Part shown: in pieces, positions 32,472 to 43,310 of the stretch
Layout: each line of letters begins with the position of its first letter
How positions within the stretch are numbered: position 1 is the stretch's first letter
DNA from: Symbiodinium natans
Taxonomy: Eukaryota > Sar > Dinophyceae > Suessiales > Symbiodiniaceae
Direction of reading: 5' to 3'
Assembly: GCA_905221605.1 (NCBI GenBank)
Contig: CAJNDS010002287.1
Span: 434,001 to 498,000, forward strand
Length of the DNA: 64,000 nucleotides
The notes under the pieces: model-generated
Databases searched by the model: none
What the model was told of the DNA's origin: nothing
The model's input: only the letters and a program-made list of their open reading frames with translations
Program-made: the position numbers and the translations under genes

Positions 32472-32554
32472 AATGCCCTCCAAGACTCTGAGCCGAAGGA
32501 GCTTGGGAGACTGGACGATCTCCTCGAAAGCGGCTGTGAGCTCAACAAGCAAAG
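32472..32554 (+). CDS. Candidate exon, ankyrin-like helix pair
   Basis: Encodes NALQDSEPKELGRLDDLLES, then GCELNKQR. The LxxLLESGCELNKQ pattern resembles an ankyrin repeat, but one repeat is too little for certainty. The donor is CAAAG|GC. It is bracketed by CCCTAAA upstream and TTTAGGG downstream and may belong to the same gene as the phosphodiesterase. Confidence 0.5.
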
Positions 32555-32572
32555 GCGAACTCTTTGGGGGAG

Positions 32573-32630
32573 TAGGGTTTAGGGTTTAGGGTTTGGGGTT
32601 TGGGGTTTGGGGTTTAGGGTTTAGGGTTTA
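32573..32630 (+). repeat. ITR, TTTAGGG/TTTGGGG on + strand
   Basis: Eight units with a TTTGGGG block in the middle, starting 18 bases after the donor at 32555. Confidence 0.95.
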
Positions 32631-32945
32631 GTGAGGGTTTTGTCAGATATTCGAAGTGCGGAGGTGCAGGGAAGTCTTCGAGCTTGCAGAACTAGCTAGG
32701 TGATCTTGTGCTTCAGGAGATCCATCAGTTTAAAGTTATAAAGTTTACACGGTTGATGCAACACATGTTTTCGTAAGTTGCATTCATGAATTCATGAGCC
32801 CTTGATGGTCCTGAACCAGTGGCCTGCTGTACTGCCAAAAGGCACAACAACTCGGCACTCCTAGGGCGCACCGGCAGGAATCGCCTGGACTTTGCCTTTA
32901 GAACCACCCAGCTTTATGAACGAGCGTATGCCACCCTAACCATAT

Positions 32946-33056
32946 GGGTGGGTTTACCATAACAAGAGACCCCGAATATAGACCCCCAAAATAGTCGGAT
33001 CCCCTTAGAGAGTATAAGGACCCCAAAAGGTACCCCCCTCATCTCGTCAAACCCCC
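32946..33056 (-). mobile_element. MITE family 2, copy D
   Basis: Ends GGGTGGGTTTACC and GTCAAACCCCC; flanks ATAT and ATGT. The reverse complement carries GGTACCTTTTGGGGTCCTTAT and GGGGATCCGACTATTTTGGGG in the order seen in the other copies. The internal G tract is only six here. Confidence 0.75.
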
Positions 33057-34024
33057 ATGTGAATTAGCCGAATGCCCCCCCCATGTTTGCAGGAAGAAGC
33101 CGGTCACATCGGTCTCTTTGCATCTTTCCCGCCATGACATGAAGCTTGGCACAAGAGGGGCAGCCACTCTCGGGGTGTCTCAAGCGCTGTACGGTCGGTT
33201 TGCAACAGGAGAGATCGCCAGAGACGGGGGTTCTTCTGTGGTTTTTTGGGTTGCTGGGCCGACCCGGAGTTTTCCGTTGGACCGCTTGTTGCAGCTTGTC
33301 TCGGTTGATGGCTTATTCATTACTCATTGCGTGCCCGATGAAGGTTGGAGCTCGCGACGCTTGACCCGCAGGGGGAGGAAAGGGCCGACCCTGCCGAGGA
33401 AAATCTTATGATCCCTTTACAGGGGGGATCTTGCACCGACCATCTCCCTCAGGGATCCTCTGTATCCATGAGCTCTGTCAGCTCTCTGTAAGCTCGATGC
33501 TGAGGAAGGTGGTACCTTGGGAGGACGTCGTGCCAAGCGTGGAGCTCAAGGTTGGCGCCTCAAGCGGCTGAGTTCCCCTGTACTTAGGGGGAGAAGGTTC
33601 ATGACAGCTCTGAGGCCCTATGGATAGTCTATGGATCTCAGAGAGGCCCTTTAAGAGAAGCCGGGTCTTATCCCCTTCCCTGTGGGGGGGCATGGAGTGC
33701 CCTGGAGCGTTTGGGACATGGGGTGGAAGTAAACAGCTGCCAGCTCGACCCACTCCATGAACGATGACCCAGCACAGCCCGGGCCGGATTTTTCTCTTGT
33801 TCCGAGGTGGAGTCCAGGCTCTCGCGGTCATTCACCGGAGGCGCTCTCAGAAGCGCCGCGTTCAAGAAGCCAGCTTCTGCATGCCTCTGGAACCTGTGAA
33901 AACCCTGGAGCCAGAGAATGGCCAGCGATCCCCTCGTGGGTTAAAGCCCAGACCCTAAACCCTGGAACCCAAACACCCTATGAACCCTAAACTCCCTGAA
34001 CTCCCTCAACTCGTCTTCCCGCAG
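33057..34024. other. No confirmed gene
   Basis: Contains a 97-codon frame (33118-33411) with no recognised domain and degenerate CCCTAAA-like units at 33950-34010 leading to the next exon. Confidence 0.4.
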
Positions 34025-34119
34025 GCGTGCCTCCCGAAGTGGACAAGCATCATCTCCCTGGTCGCGTGACCATCCGCATCGCACAGAAGCCTCCTGGCAC
34101 CGTTTGTGGAGAGTTCTAG
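34025..34119 (+). CDS. Candidate exon, possibly terminal
   Basis: A strong CGTCTTCCCGCAG|G acceptor, then VPPEVDKHHLPGRVTIRIAQ and KPPGTVCGEF, followed by TAG at 34117-34119. TTTAGGG units follow at 34146-34170. Product unknown. Confidence 0.5.
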
Positions 34120-34396
34120 TATGTTCTAGCATGGTTGTAGTAGTTGTTTAGGGTTTAGGATTTAGGGCTACTATGTCCTAGCAGTTCTAGTACGCGCCGT
34201 CTTCGGCAAATCCCCGATGCTTTCAGGGTTCGAGGGCCTTGGCAGAAGCAAAATTCTTGCCTTTGCCGAGACGCACACCCCTCTCCCAAAAAAGGGGGGG
34301 GGGGGGGTGGTGGGAGGGAGACTTGGGTGGAGGCGGCGACTCCTTACCGAGCTAGAGAGGTTGGAAGCGGTTCTGAGAGGTTCAAGACTTGAAGGC

Positions 34397-34449
34397 CCCA
34401 CCACCACCACCACCACCACCACCACCACCACCACCACCACCACCACCAA
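34397..34449 (+). repeat. (CAC)n microsatellite
   Basis: Seventeen or so CAC/ACC units; a G16-18 tract lies 90 bp upstream (34289-34306). Confidence 0.95.
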
Positions 34450-35736
34450 AATGTCTTGAAAAGTTGGGGACTCCGGACTCGCTGAGGCTCCTCCTCCAGT
34501 GCAAGGACAACATGAACAGCTGGACACTTGGCCTGCTTGGTGCCTCTGACAATTGTGGCGGGCGTGGGGGGGGCTCACAGGCTCATGGAGCGATTTTGTG
34601 AGAACTTTGCACCTGCAGGAAGAACTACGTCGACGACTTCTGATGGCGCTTCTCAGAGGTGATTTTCAGTAGAGAGGTCCTCGTGGGGCTGAACCGCTTG
34701 GGCCCGGAAAGCAAAGCCCAACCCTGCTAGGATCTCCTTTTTGCCCAGGATTGCTGGAGTTGAGACCCAACTCCGCCAAAATTTGAAGACTCGTTGTGCC
34801 GCTGGGTCAGGACCAGGACACAGGGGCCCAGATGCTTCATTTCTTCCAGCACCGTATCACGGCAACCAGGGAGACTGGAAGGCACAAGGCACACAAAGCA
34901 ATTCAATTCCTTCGTTAAAGCGCAGCTTTCGCAAAAACCAGCGGCACATAGCGGCACCGATCACACGCGAGGGTGGCCGACAGTTAAAGACTGAGCCCCA
35001 CTCGCGCGCCTCATTTTTTCGAGTGAACTCTGCATGACGTGCACCCTGGGAGCCATCAAGGGCCCGCCCCCCCCTGATGCGAAGTTTCCTGGATACCCAA
35101 ATGTTCGTTCTTCGCGGATAAGTGCCCTGCACCTCACAGCCACCTGTTAGGCACATCAGCCCGCCACGCACCGCTAAACCCGAACAAGCCCGAAAAAGCT
35201 CCACAGCCCGGGCACGCATGCGAAGAGTTTGATATTCTGCTGGGTGGATAATTGCAGCACCACAGGGTACTGCCTGGATCGGGTTGGTTCGAGGCAGAGT
35301 GCGCATTCCTTTTCTGGACTTGCCACCTGCTTGACCCCAATTCAGGGGTTCTGGACGTCAATGTTCCGGAACCGGCAGCTGTCCCTTTATCAAGCTCGGC
35401 CACCCAGGAACTCGAAGAAGAGGAAAAGAGCCCGTCATGCGGCACAGGTTTGAGGAGTTCTGGGGAAGTAGACCAAGGTCCTCAAGAGTGTACATACCGG
35501 ACAGGCTCTGCCAAGACGGTGCCTGGCGAACGTCCCCAGTTTGATGTTTTTCCTTGGTGGGTCCCTGTGTGGAAGAATAGGTTGAATACGTTGTCTTACT
35601 AGAGTATATGGGAAAGGCAAGAATTCGAAGAATGCAAAAGTCTAAGTAGTAGTATACTAGTATAGCAGTATAGTATGATCATACAGCAATATCATAAAAT
35701 AAAAGTTGAATAATTTAAGAACAACATGCATTTCTT

Positions 35737-35759
35737 GGTTTAATGAATACATACATACA

Positions 35760-35794
<35 letters not shown>

Positions 35795-35970
35795 GTATGT
35801 ATGTGTGTATCAGAAATTTGAAATATAAGAATATTAAATGCAAAAGTATACTAAGTACTATAGGAATACGGGATATATATACATATATATGTATGTATAT
35901 GTATACTTTACATATATATATATATGTATACTTTATGTATACATATATATATATATATTCAAATATATAC
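35737..35970 (+). repeat. (CATA)n and TATA/TATG microsatellites
   Basis: Eleven CATA units at 35745-35788, then alternating TATATA/TATGTA blocks to 35970. Confidence 0.95.
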
Positions 35971-36190
35971 GTATACATAGCAATATACCTGTCATTTAAG
36001 AAGCCGGGCAGGCCAAGCTGCCCATCTCGACGATTCGGTGCGCGCCGCAATTGGGGTGTGGGGCGGAGCTCTTTTCTTCCATTTTTGGGATACGGGGGGG
36101 GGGGGGGAGTAGGGGGAATTTTTGTGAGGGAGTTTTTGGTGCAGGATGGTTTTGTGTTGGGTGGTTGGATTTGTCTCTTTTTTTTTTTGT

Positions 36191-36218
36191 GGGGGGGGGG
36201 GGGGGGGGGGGGGGGGGG
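36191..36218 (+). repeat. G28 homopolymer
   Basis: The longest homopolymer in the window, preceded by a T9-10 run. Confidence 0.95.
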
Positions 36219-36934
36219 TTTCTGTTGGAGGAAGTTCAGGATCCAGGTGGGAGGAGGGGCCGTGTTCAGGATTCCATGGTCGTGCTGCGGATTGCGGATT
36301 GTATGGGGCCTTGAAGCTTACGTTTTGGACTCTCAAAGGCTACCCGGAACATCCCGGAAGCACCCCCCCTTTTGCCCATCCGTTACAAGGTTGCCATGAT
36401 GCGGAGGCTCAGCCCGGAGTTTGGGGGCTGTTGGGAGTTGCGGAAATGCATGAGAACCCATTGCGCGGGAAGAGAAGCAATTGGTTTAAGCTGGGGCTCC
36501 ATTGGCACAGCTCTGTCACCGGGAGTCTTAAACAGGTAGGGCGAGGTGGGCTGTCGTACTTCAGACAGTAAAGATGGGTAAAGCTTTTTGCAACGACCGC
36601 GAAGGCATCACTCGTATTCAGAACCATGCCCGTGCCCGGAGTTGTATCACGACGTAAAAAGGGAAGGCTTGGAAGGCTTCGAAGAAGCCACGGAAATTGG
36701 CCGGGATTGATGGTTGGATGCTCAGAGGAAGGGGGCTTCGGATTGGAATTCCGAGAAGGTGCAATCAGTCGACCGATGTGGCAGTCGATCCTGATCCTGA
36801 CATGTGAAATCATGGACACTTGGAGTCGTCGGAGTGGCAACTAGCCCAAGCCGAAAAAATGCCAACTCTCCTTCTCATCATGTCTCATCGGCTATGTACT
36901 GTGTAATGAATGATGCGCATGATGCGCATGACCC

Positions 36935-37452
36935 GTGCGGCAGTGCGCGGGAGTAGGGCACGGGGCAGTGCACCGGAGGCTGGGTACCGTCGGGTATGTG
37001 GCCCCGGAAGTTGTGGACACCAGCAGCCCAGCAGCACTTAAGGCACTCAGAGTGAGGCACTGTTGCCACTGCTCAGACTGCAAGCACGTGCTGCTACTTA
37101 GGAAGTCCTGGATACGGGAGCTTAAGCCGGAGGCTTACTCATCAGGGTTGGTTGCAAGCGGTGTGGCTATGGCAGGTTTCCGGTCCGCGGAGCAGAGATT
37201 TGGCCCAACTGGCTGGTCTGACCTAAGCTGCGTAAGCCTCTGAAGGAGCCACTCAGAAGCTCGAAAACGTGGTCATGGCATGGACCAACGAACCCACAAC
37301 ATCATGCAAGGCCAACAATAAGGGCCGGTGGCCAAAAGTCAAAGAAAGCTGCTGAAACTTGCGATGCCTTAAAGACCTGTCGGATCTCCAAGGTGATGTT
37401 TTCAGTGCTGGCGCGCTGCTTTTCTACGTCTACTGTGGCGTCGAGGAAACCG
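36935..37452 (+). CDS. Protein kinase exons, subdomains VIII and IX
   Basis: 36983-37015 encodes GTVGYVAPEVV, the end of the activation segment with its APE motif. 37395-37439 encodes DVFSAGALLFYVYCG, the alpha-F helix with its invariant Asp. The two are in different frames 380 bp apart, so an intron must separate them. A GCAG|GTTTCC donor at 37175 and CCAAG|GTG acceptor at 37392 would join in phase 1, but would leave an unusual insert of about 50 residues; an earlier donor is possible. Upstream, LKLT and FGLSK sit in two frames at 36311-36341, two bases short of a DFG block; I treat this as unproven. The catalytic loop was not found nearby. Confidence 0.75.
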
Positions 37453-38148
37453 GCACAGAGCTGTCTTGAGCACGCAAACATATTCAAGTTGCTTTGGATT
37501 TTGATTGCAAACGTTTCAGGGAACTGCGGGGCGTGGGTGGGCGGGGGGAGGAGGGGGGTCGTGCTGTGAGACACGCAACTTTGTTGTCGGGGCTCAACAC
37601 CACCCATGCTTCTGGCTTCAACATCGCAGGCCCCCCCCTAGTAGGGTGTCGGGGCCGGTCGATACAGGCAGGTGGGGTTTGGGGGGCCCTGGGGGTGCAA
37701 AATGGGGCGGGGGCTGGTTTTGCCAAAACGAGGCGACTTGAAGTTGAGAGCTGGAGAACTGCGAAGAAGGGTTCTGCAGTTATGCATATTCAGGCCTTGT
37801 GTTGTTTTGGCGTGGGCTCTCTGCTTTCACAGCGCTTGCTTCAGCTTGCGGAGTTTGGGGATCCGAGAATCGATTCCGCTTCTACAGTCCCCTGGGCCGA
37901 GGCAGTGTCGTGAACTTCCCTTGCTCTTCGTAGGTAGGATAAGGGGGGCCCCTTAAAAGGGAACCCTCCTTAAGCCTCTTCTGGCTCTCTTGAACAGGGA
38001 CCTTATTGAGAGAGTCTGTTATCCCCACAAGTCCCCCGAATACACGTTACCACACCCAACGCAAACCTAGAGCACGGTCCAAACAGCACGCGGTAATCAT
38101 CTTGGGAGTCATCACATGAAGCCACATGAAACATCGTAGTGGACCCAG

Positions 38149-38354
38149 GTGCAGCGGTTCACCACGTATCGCCACATGAACCTTGATGCATGCCTCAGCT
38201 TGGCACAATATGTAGACCGCTTTACGCTTCGGACTTCAAGGTGTTCGGGACATGAGCGTGCCGTTCAGACGACGACCGCTAAATTACATACCTGTGAGCC
38301 TCATCGTGTCTGTGGCATGACATATCAACAAGTTGTTGATCTTGGGAACCTTGG
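38149..38354 (+). CDS. Candidate exon running into an ITR
   Basis: A GGACCCAG|G acceptor; open frame VQRFTTYRHMNLDACLSLAQ ... GMTYQQVVDLGNL up to CTTGG|GTTTAGGG. An internal AAG|GT (38241) is an alternative donor. Product unknown. Confidence 0.45.
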
Positions 38355-38393
38355 GTTTAGGGTCTAGGGTTTAGGATTTAGGGTTTAGGGTCT
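38355..38393 (+). repeat. ITR, TTTAGGG/TCTAGGG
   Basis: Five to six units, starting at the end of the upstream open frame. Confidence 0.9.
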
Positions 38394-38989
38394 ACTCGAT
38401 AACATGATGATGTGAGTTAACAAACAGATGGGGAGTTGCGTTTGTCGATACAGCGAATCAGATCCCAAGAGGACACGCTCCAAGTTATTGAGGGTCTCGT
38501 CTTGGGGACTGAACATAGAGTACTTCAGGGAGCTTACTGTCCGAAAATGATGTGCGTACTCAGAGTACAAGAAATCTGATGGGAGATGCTCCAACTCTTC
38601 TCTTGGCAAGGCGCTGAGGGAGGCGAACAGCAGCTGCTGCCCCAGTCTGTCGTGCAATTGAAGCCCCTGGGGCCAGAAGCGCGATTTCTGAACCTTTTTA
38701 GGATTTTAGAAGAGCCGCCTGCGATGCGGAGGCGTCCAAAAGATCCCCCTCCCCCCAAAAACTTTGGGTCGCCTCAGGTGCGAGCCTCCAGCGCACGCTG
38801 GCTGGCAAAGCCAAGTTCAATCACCCCAAGGTCAAGCAGGCCCTGGGAGCCTCCCTACCTCCCTAAACGCCCAAACTCCGAACTCCCCTGAACTCTCTGA
38901 ACGCCCAAAACTTCCCCCAGACACCCTCCATTCCCTGAAGTTGCCCTAACAAATGGGGCGGGGGGGAACCGGGGAGTTGCCCCGCGCAG

Positions 38990-39049
38990 GTCCGCACGGG
39001 AACGCTGCACCTTCTCAAGAAGATGCTGGCCATCAGCCCCTTGGGCCCT
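38990..39049 (+). CDS. Candidate exon, unknown product
   Basis: A GCCCCGCGCAG|G acceptor, then VRTGTLHLLKKMLAISPLGP. The 3' end is uncertain before a C11 run at 39060. TTTAGGG-type repeats follow at 39098-39148. Confidence 0.45.
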
Positions 39050-39097
39050 TCCGGAGCTCCCCCCCCCCCCCGTGCTTTTGAACCCCCCCTTTTTTTT

Positions 39098-39148
39098 AGG
39101 GTTGGGGTTCAGGATTTAGGGTTTAGGGATGTTTAGGGTTAAGGGTTC
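39098..39148 (+). repeat. Degenerate ITR, TTTAGGG on + strand
   Basis: Six to seven units, including TTGGGG, TTCAGGA and TTAAGGG. Confidence 0.85.
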
Positions 39149-39771
39149 TTCCTATGATTTGAAGAGGTTCGATCCAAAATGAGCATGTTTTTTGAACTAG
39201 GCGTTTGGGTCTTTGCGAGCTGCCCATGCGGACGTTGGGGGTCTTTTAGGCTGCTCGGTCATCATAGGTGCCAGTGTCTAAACTGCGCTGAGGGTTTTCG
39301 TGGCAAGGTTTCCGCGGAGGCCCATGTCTGGGAACCATGCAGCTGTTGATGAGATGCCGTGAGATGGGCACACAAGAAAAGCAAAACCCCACGACCCTGG
39401 AGCCCCCCCAACTCACACTTTTCACACGGTGCTGAAGGCCCGAAAAGCCGGCCGAAGGCGGCGAAAGCCTGCAAGGCCTCTGCTCTCTGCTCTCTTCATT
39501 GGGCTTAGGGGTTCGCCTTCGGAGCTTCAGAGAATCCTGGGTTGAGAAGGAGCGGTGTAGGAAGCTACCCCCCGGCTTGATGCATCGCTCAACGTTGTCA
39601 GGCCTTGTGGAACCTTGGAACTGAGGAGGCCGGGATATGGGAGGGGGCTTCTGGTGTATGCTGTCGCCTTGTTCATTTTTTGCTACAGCGGTGTAAGCCA
39701 AAGATGCTTGCTAGTTGGAGTTAGGAACTGTAGGGTTGCTTTTATAACATTAAGCACCATCTTTTTTATGT

Positions 39772-39962
39772 ATGTACATATATATATATATATATACTTG
39801 TGTGCGTACGTATGTCTGCTCTGTACATGTAATGTAATGTAATGTACTGTAATGTACTGTGATGAAATGCAATGTGGTGTAGTGTAGTGTAGTGTAGTGT
39901 AGTGTAATTTAATGTAATGTTGTGTAATGTAGTGTAGTGTAGTGCAATGTGATGTAATGTAA
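39772..39962 (+). repeat. TA tract and ATGTA/GTGTA pentanucleotide array
   Basis: 39776-39796 is (TA)n; 39829-39962 is a degenerate 5-bp repeat (AATGT, AGTGT). A (GT)n tract follows at 40040-40062. Confidence 0.9.
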
Positions 39963-40820
39963 TGCTTACATTGTCTGCCTCTGTCCCTCCTGTCTGTCCG
40001 TCTGTCTCTGTCTGCCGCTGTCCGTCTGCGTGCGTGCGTGTGTGCGTGTGTGTGTGTGTGTGTACATGGGCTATACAGAGGGCCATGGTCTCGATACCAT
40101 GTCTGCTACAGTAGAGCAGAACCGCGTTTGAGAGACTCGGATCCAAGCAAGGCCTTCCGCTGCGTCTGCAGTTGCACTTGATCCCTGCGGGTTGAGACCT
40201 CCCCTGATTCAACTTCCAGCTTCGCCTAGAGAGGTGGCGGTTCTGATCCCTTCGGAAGTGGAAGCGTTCGGAAACTTAGATTCCGAAGTCCGAAGAGGGG
40301 AGAAGGGGGCCCAGAATCTGAAGGTGCACGAGTCACCCTTGGCGCTGAAGGCGGCCGAGAGACAGCCTCCTCCCAGCCTGAGGGGACACGCAGGGGATTC
40401 GAAGCCTAAGCGCTTTGGGGAGCGTTTTTTCAGAGTTTTGGGATATTGGGGTTCGAGCTTGGAGTGAAGACCCGAGTTGCAGGCCCAAGCCTCAAAAACT
40501 CAACGCCACGAAGCAGGCTACGAGTTTCAAATCATCAAAGTAGCTCATGTCCGGCACAGACGATGCATGTTGGCAAGCAGCTTGCAGCTGTTGATTACTG
40601 TAGTGTTTGGCCGAATCGTGTAGCATCTGCCACAAATCTGCAGGGTTTAAAGGGGGGTCTACGAGCCTCTTCAGGGCTAGGTCCCAGCTTGGCTTCTGGC
40701 GCGGAGTCCCACCCATAGCATGCCCTGCATAAAAGGAGTAGAACCAAACAACTTCTCCTCAGCCCACACTGTGCCGTTTGCCTAAGGTTCTCAGAAGCCA
40801 AAAAACACCACCATAATAAG

Positions 40821-40939
40821 CACCGAGTCATGCACCAACCTCGAAGAGTCCCGGAAAGCCAGGCGCTTGAGTCCCTCCCGAAGAAGGACAACGAAACGCA
40901 GAGCCGGGGCCGTTGGGTTGCGCGGGTCGAGGAGTTCAG
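40821..40939 (+). CDS. Candidate exon, possible GA donor
   Basis: Open frame HRVMHQPRRVPESQALESLP, then KKDNETQSRGRWVARVEEFR, up to TTCAG|GA. TTTAGGG units start 44 bases later. Product unknown. Confidence 0.38.
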
Positions 40940-40982
40940 GAAGTGAAAAAAAAAACATTCGGGTGAGTTGGGGGGGGGGGGG

Positions 40983-41015
40983 TGTTTAGGGTTTAGGAGT
41001 TTGGGTTTAGGGTCC
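40983..41015 (+). repeat. ITR, TTTAGGG on + strand
   Basis: Four to five units preceded by a G12 tract. Confidence 0.9.
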
Positions 41016-41468
41016 AGGGGGTCTTGAGTTGAGAAGCCCCCATCATTGTGATGTGAGCCGAGCAGTTTACCCCCCAACGCCCGAATTTCTCAAGCGAAGT
41101 GGCCTCAAAGAATATGAATATAGTAATTAGAAGAGTGTATTGCCCTTGTATTATTGCCTTCCAAGTGATGTGCGCTGCCGCACCGCGGAGCAAAGACTCA
41201 CCATGGACCGCGTTTTGAGGTCCGAAAGCTCAAAAAGACTGTAATATAGAAAATCGCCAAATCTCTGTTGCGCCTGTAGACGCACCTCCATTTCTCAGGC
41301 TACGCAAGGCTGCAAACGGTCGTGGCGCGGCGCCCGGAATCGGTTTTGGGCATCGGGCGATGTGAGTAATGAATCGTAAGTCTGGGGTTCTTTTTCGCGC
41401 TTTCAGGAGGTTGCGTGGTAGCGGCTCAAAGCCACCATTAACAATCTTGGAGCTTTGGTCATCCCAAG

Positions 41469-41608
41469 GGAGGGAAAGGAATGAGAACCCAGGAAGCCCT
41501 GAGCCGATCCCAGGAGATCACGCGAGGGAACGATGTGTTGGAGGATGACCTCTCAGAGGAGCAGCTTTGTCGGAAGACCTTTCGCATCGAAACTGTAGGA
41601 GCAAACAG
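41469..41608 (+). CDS. Candidate exon, unknown product
   Basis: After CCCAAG|G the frame reads GGKGMRTQEALSRSQEITRG and ends ...CRKTFRIETVGANR at AACAG|GA. Just downstream, EILEAMLKTPQPQERDSQ is open in another frame after the same CAG. Acidic, helix-forming composition. Confidence 0.38.
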
Positions 41609-42636
41609 GAGATTCTGGAGGCCATGCTCAAGACTCCACAGCCCCAAGAGAGAGACTCTCAGGTTTCCTCTCCGCCTTTAAAAGGGGGTCGGTGGTGGTC
41701 CTCCTCAGTATGCTCAGTGCCTTCTCTAGCTCCAGCACAATCCCAAAGATGGCACAATCGATCTTGGCAAGGGTCTGCGCGCATCCCATCCCGCCTTGAG
41801 CTGATCGCGTGCTTTAAATACAGTGTGCACCTGTGCACCGAATGACATTGTCGCGCGACCTCAAGACCCTGAAGACGAAACACGCGGTAAAGCACTGTGA
41901 AGTCCTTTGAAGCAGCTTGTCTCCCCTTTGTCAGGACCTGGCGAATGCCAGCTTCTGTCCGAGCCCAGCCTATTCCTCCCATCATGCGTACAGTATGCCC
42001 ATTCCGGTAATCGAGCCTCGGCTTTCTTTGAGAAAGAGCTCTTCAAGGTGTTTCGAGGCTGCTTAGGAATCATTGTTGATGTCACCATGGAGCCCTGGAT
42101 GACATCACAAAGGGGGAGCTCCTAGGGGATCTGGCCATTTTTGTGCAGAGCCGTCTGGTCGAAGCTTGAGCCAAAGTCCTACAAAAGGAGCCCAATGCCC
42201 CCACTCGTGGCAGCCCTGACTCTCGAAGGATTCAAGGGCCAAAATCCATTGTCACGTTGTTCTGCCAAGGGCAAGTATCATCATCCTGCAGCGCCTTCGA
42301 CAACGGCCCGGAGCACAGGGGAAAGCAGGCCTGTAGGCCGATCTGCGCAGCGTTGCGCTTCAGAGAAGCTCAGAGTCTACACTTCGACCGTCGCCCAGAA
42401 AAGACCAGGCTGTTGAGCGCGAAGAAGAGTTACCTTGCAACCTTTCAATCAACAACTCGAGACCCTTCGATTCAGTGCCCTTCAAGCCCCCACCCAAATG
42501 CGATCCAGCCAGCCTTGCTTTCGAATCCAGGCGTCGCCCGTGATTGCAGTGTGAGCGTAGTCAGGCTCTTCATATTCACGTCAAGGTGGTGTCTTGGTCA
42601 CCAGGGGGCTTTTTAAAGCTTTTGAGAACTGTTTAG

Positions 42637-42692
42637 AATTTATATCCTTTAAGGGATTATGTAGGGTGCTGTCACCTCATTCCTTCACTTCC
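42637..42692. mobile_element. MITE family 1 fragment
   Basis: Shares TATCCTTTAAGGGATTAT, GTAGGGTGC and CCTCATTCC with the inner half of copies 1 and 2; the outer ends are missing. Confidence 0.55.
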
Positions 42693-42702
42693 AAAAAAGG
42701 CA

Positions 42703-42733
<31 letters not shown>

Positions 42734-42738
42734 AAAAA
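42703..42738 (+). repeat. C21-A15 homopolymer pair
   Basis: Twenty-one C followed directly by fifteen A. Confidence 0.95.
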
Positions 42739-42754
42739 GCGCGCGCCTCCAAAG

Positions 42755-42843
42755 GTGGGAAGTGACCTTGCCCCGCCCAAGCCTCCGGCCAAGAGCATGC
42801 AGAGTTTGGGAGGCGCCCCCCCACAGGGATCTGTTTTTCAGAG
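42755..42843 (+). CDS. Candidate exon running into an ITR
   Basis: A CTCCAAAG|G acceptor, then VGSDLAPPKPPAKSMQSLGG and APPQGSVFQ up to CAGAG|GGTTTAGGG. Low-complexity Pro/Ser-rich, so a linker at best. Another frame is also open. Confidence 0.33.
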
Positions 42844-42929
42844 GGTTTAGGGTTTAGGGTTTAGGGGGTTTAGGGTTTAGGGTTTGGGGTTTAGGGTTTA
42901 GGGTTTAGGGTTTAGGGTTTAGGGTTTAG
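42844..42929 (+). repeat. ITR, TTTAGGG on + strand
   Basis: Twelve units with one TTTAGGGGG and one TTTGGGG. Confidence 0.97.
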
Positions 42930-43106
42930 CCAAACCCTCAACGTCTACGATAACAAGGGGTCCTCATTGTAAGGGGAGCCGACTATGCAAGGGATTACAT
43001 AAGGGTCCCAGATTTTTGTAGACCACCAGATGGGTGTCGCAAAAGTTTTGTAGGGCATCTTGTGTCATGAAGGCTCGAAGCCCGTTGAACAATGTTGGTA
43101 AGGGGG

Positions 43107-43166
43107 GGTTTGGGGTTGAGGGTATAGGGTCTAGGGTCTAGGGTTTAGGGTTTAGGGGGAGAGGGG
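43107..43166 (+). repeat. Degenerate ITR, TTTGGGG/TCTAGGG/TTTAGGG
   Basis: Starts after a canonical-looking GTTG|GTAAGG at 43096. About seven units, then an AGGGGGG-rich tail. Confidence 0.85.
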
Positions 43167-43267
43167 GGGAGGGGGGTTTGGGGCAAAGGAGACGTTCCTA
43201 TGCGCTAAGCCTAGTTATACAGTGAATCGGCGGCAGAAATCCCCTTGAGAACCTCTGACGCCCACAG

Positions 43268-43310
43268 CCGGGGCCGAAACTTCAGGATTCCGGGGATTCC
43301 GAGCTCCAAG
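43268..43310 (+). CDS. Candidate exon before a telomeric intron
   Basis: After CCCACAG the frame RGRNFRIPGIPSSK ends AAG|GGTTTAGGG. Removing 43311-43440 joins it in phase to the next exon. Confidence 0.42.

Noticed and set aside
34617-34650. YVDDF as a reverse-transcriptase catalytic box
   Set aside because: A stop codon follows directly and no other RT motif is near.
36305-36341. GALKLT followed by FGLSKA as a kinase DFG block
   Set aside because: The two halves are in different frames and the Asp is missing. It would need a two-base gap. Suggestive beside the kinase exons but unproven.
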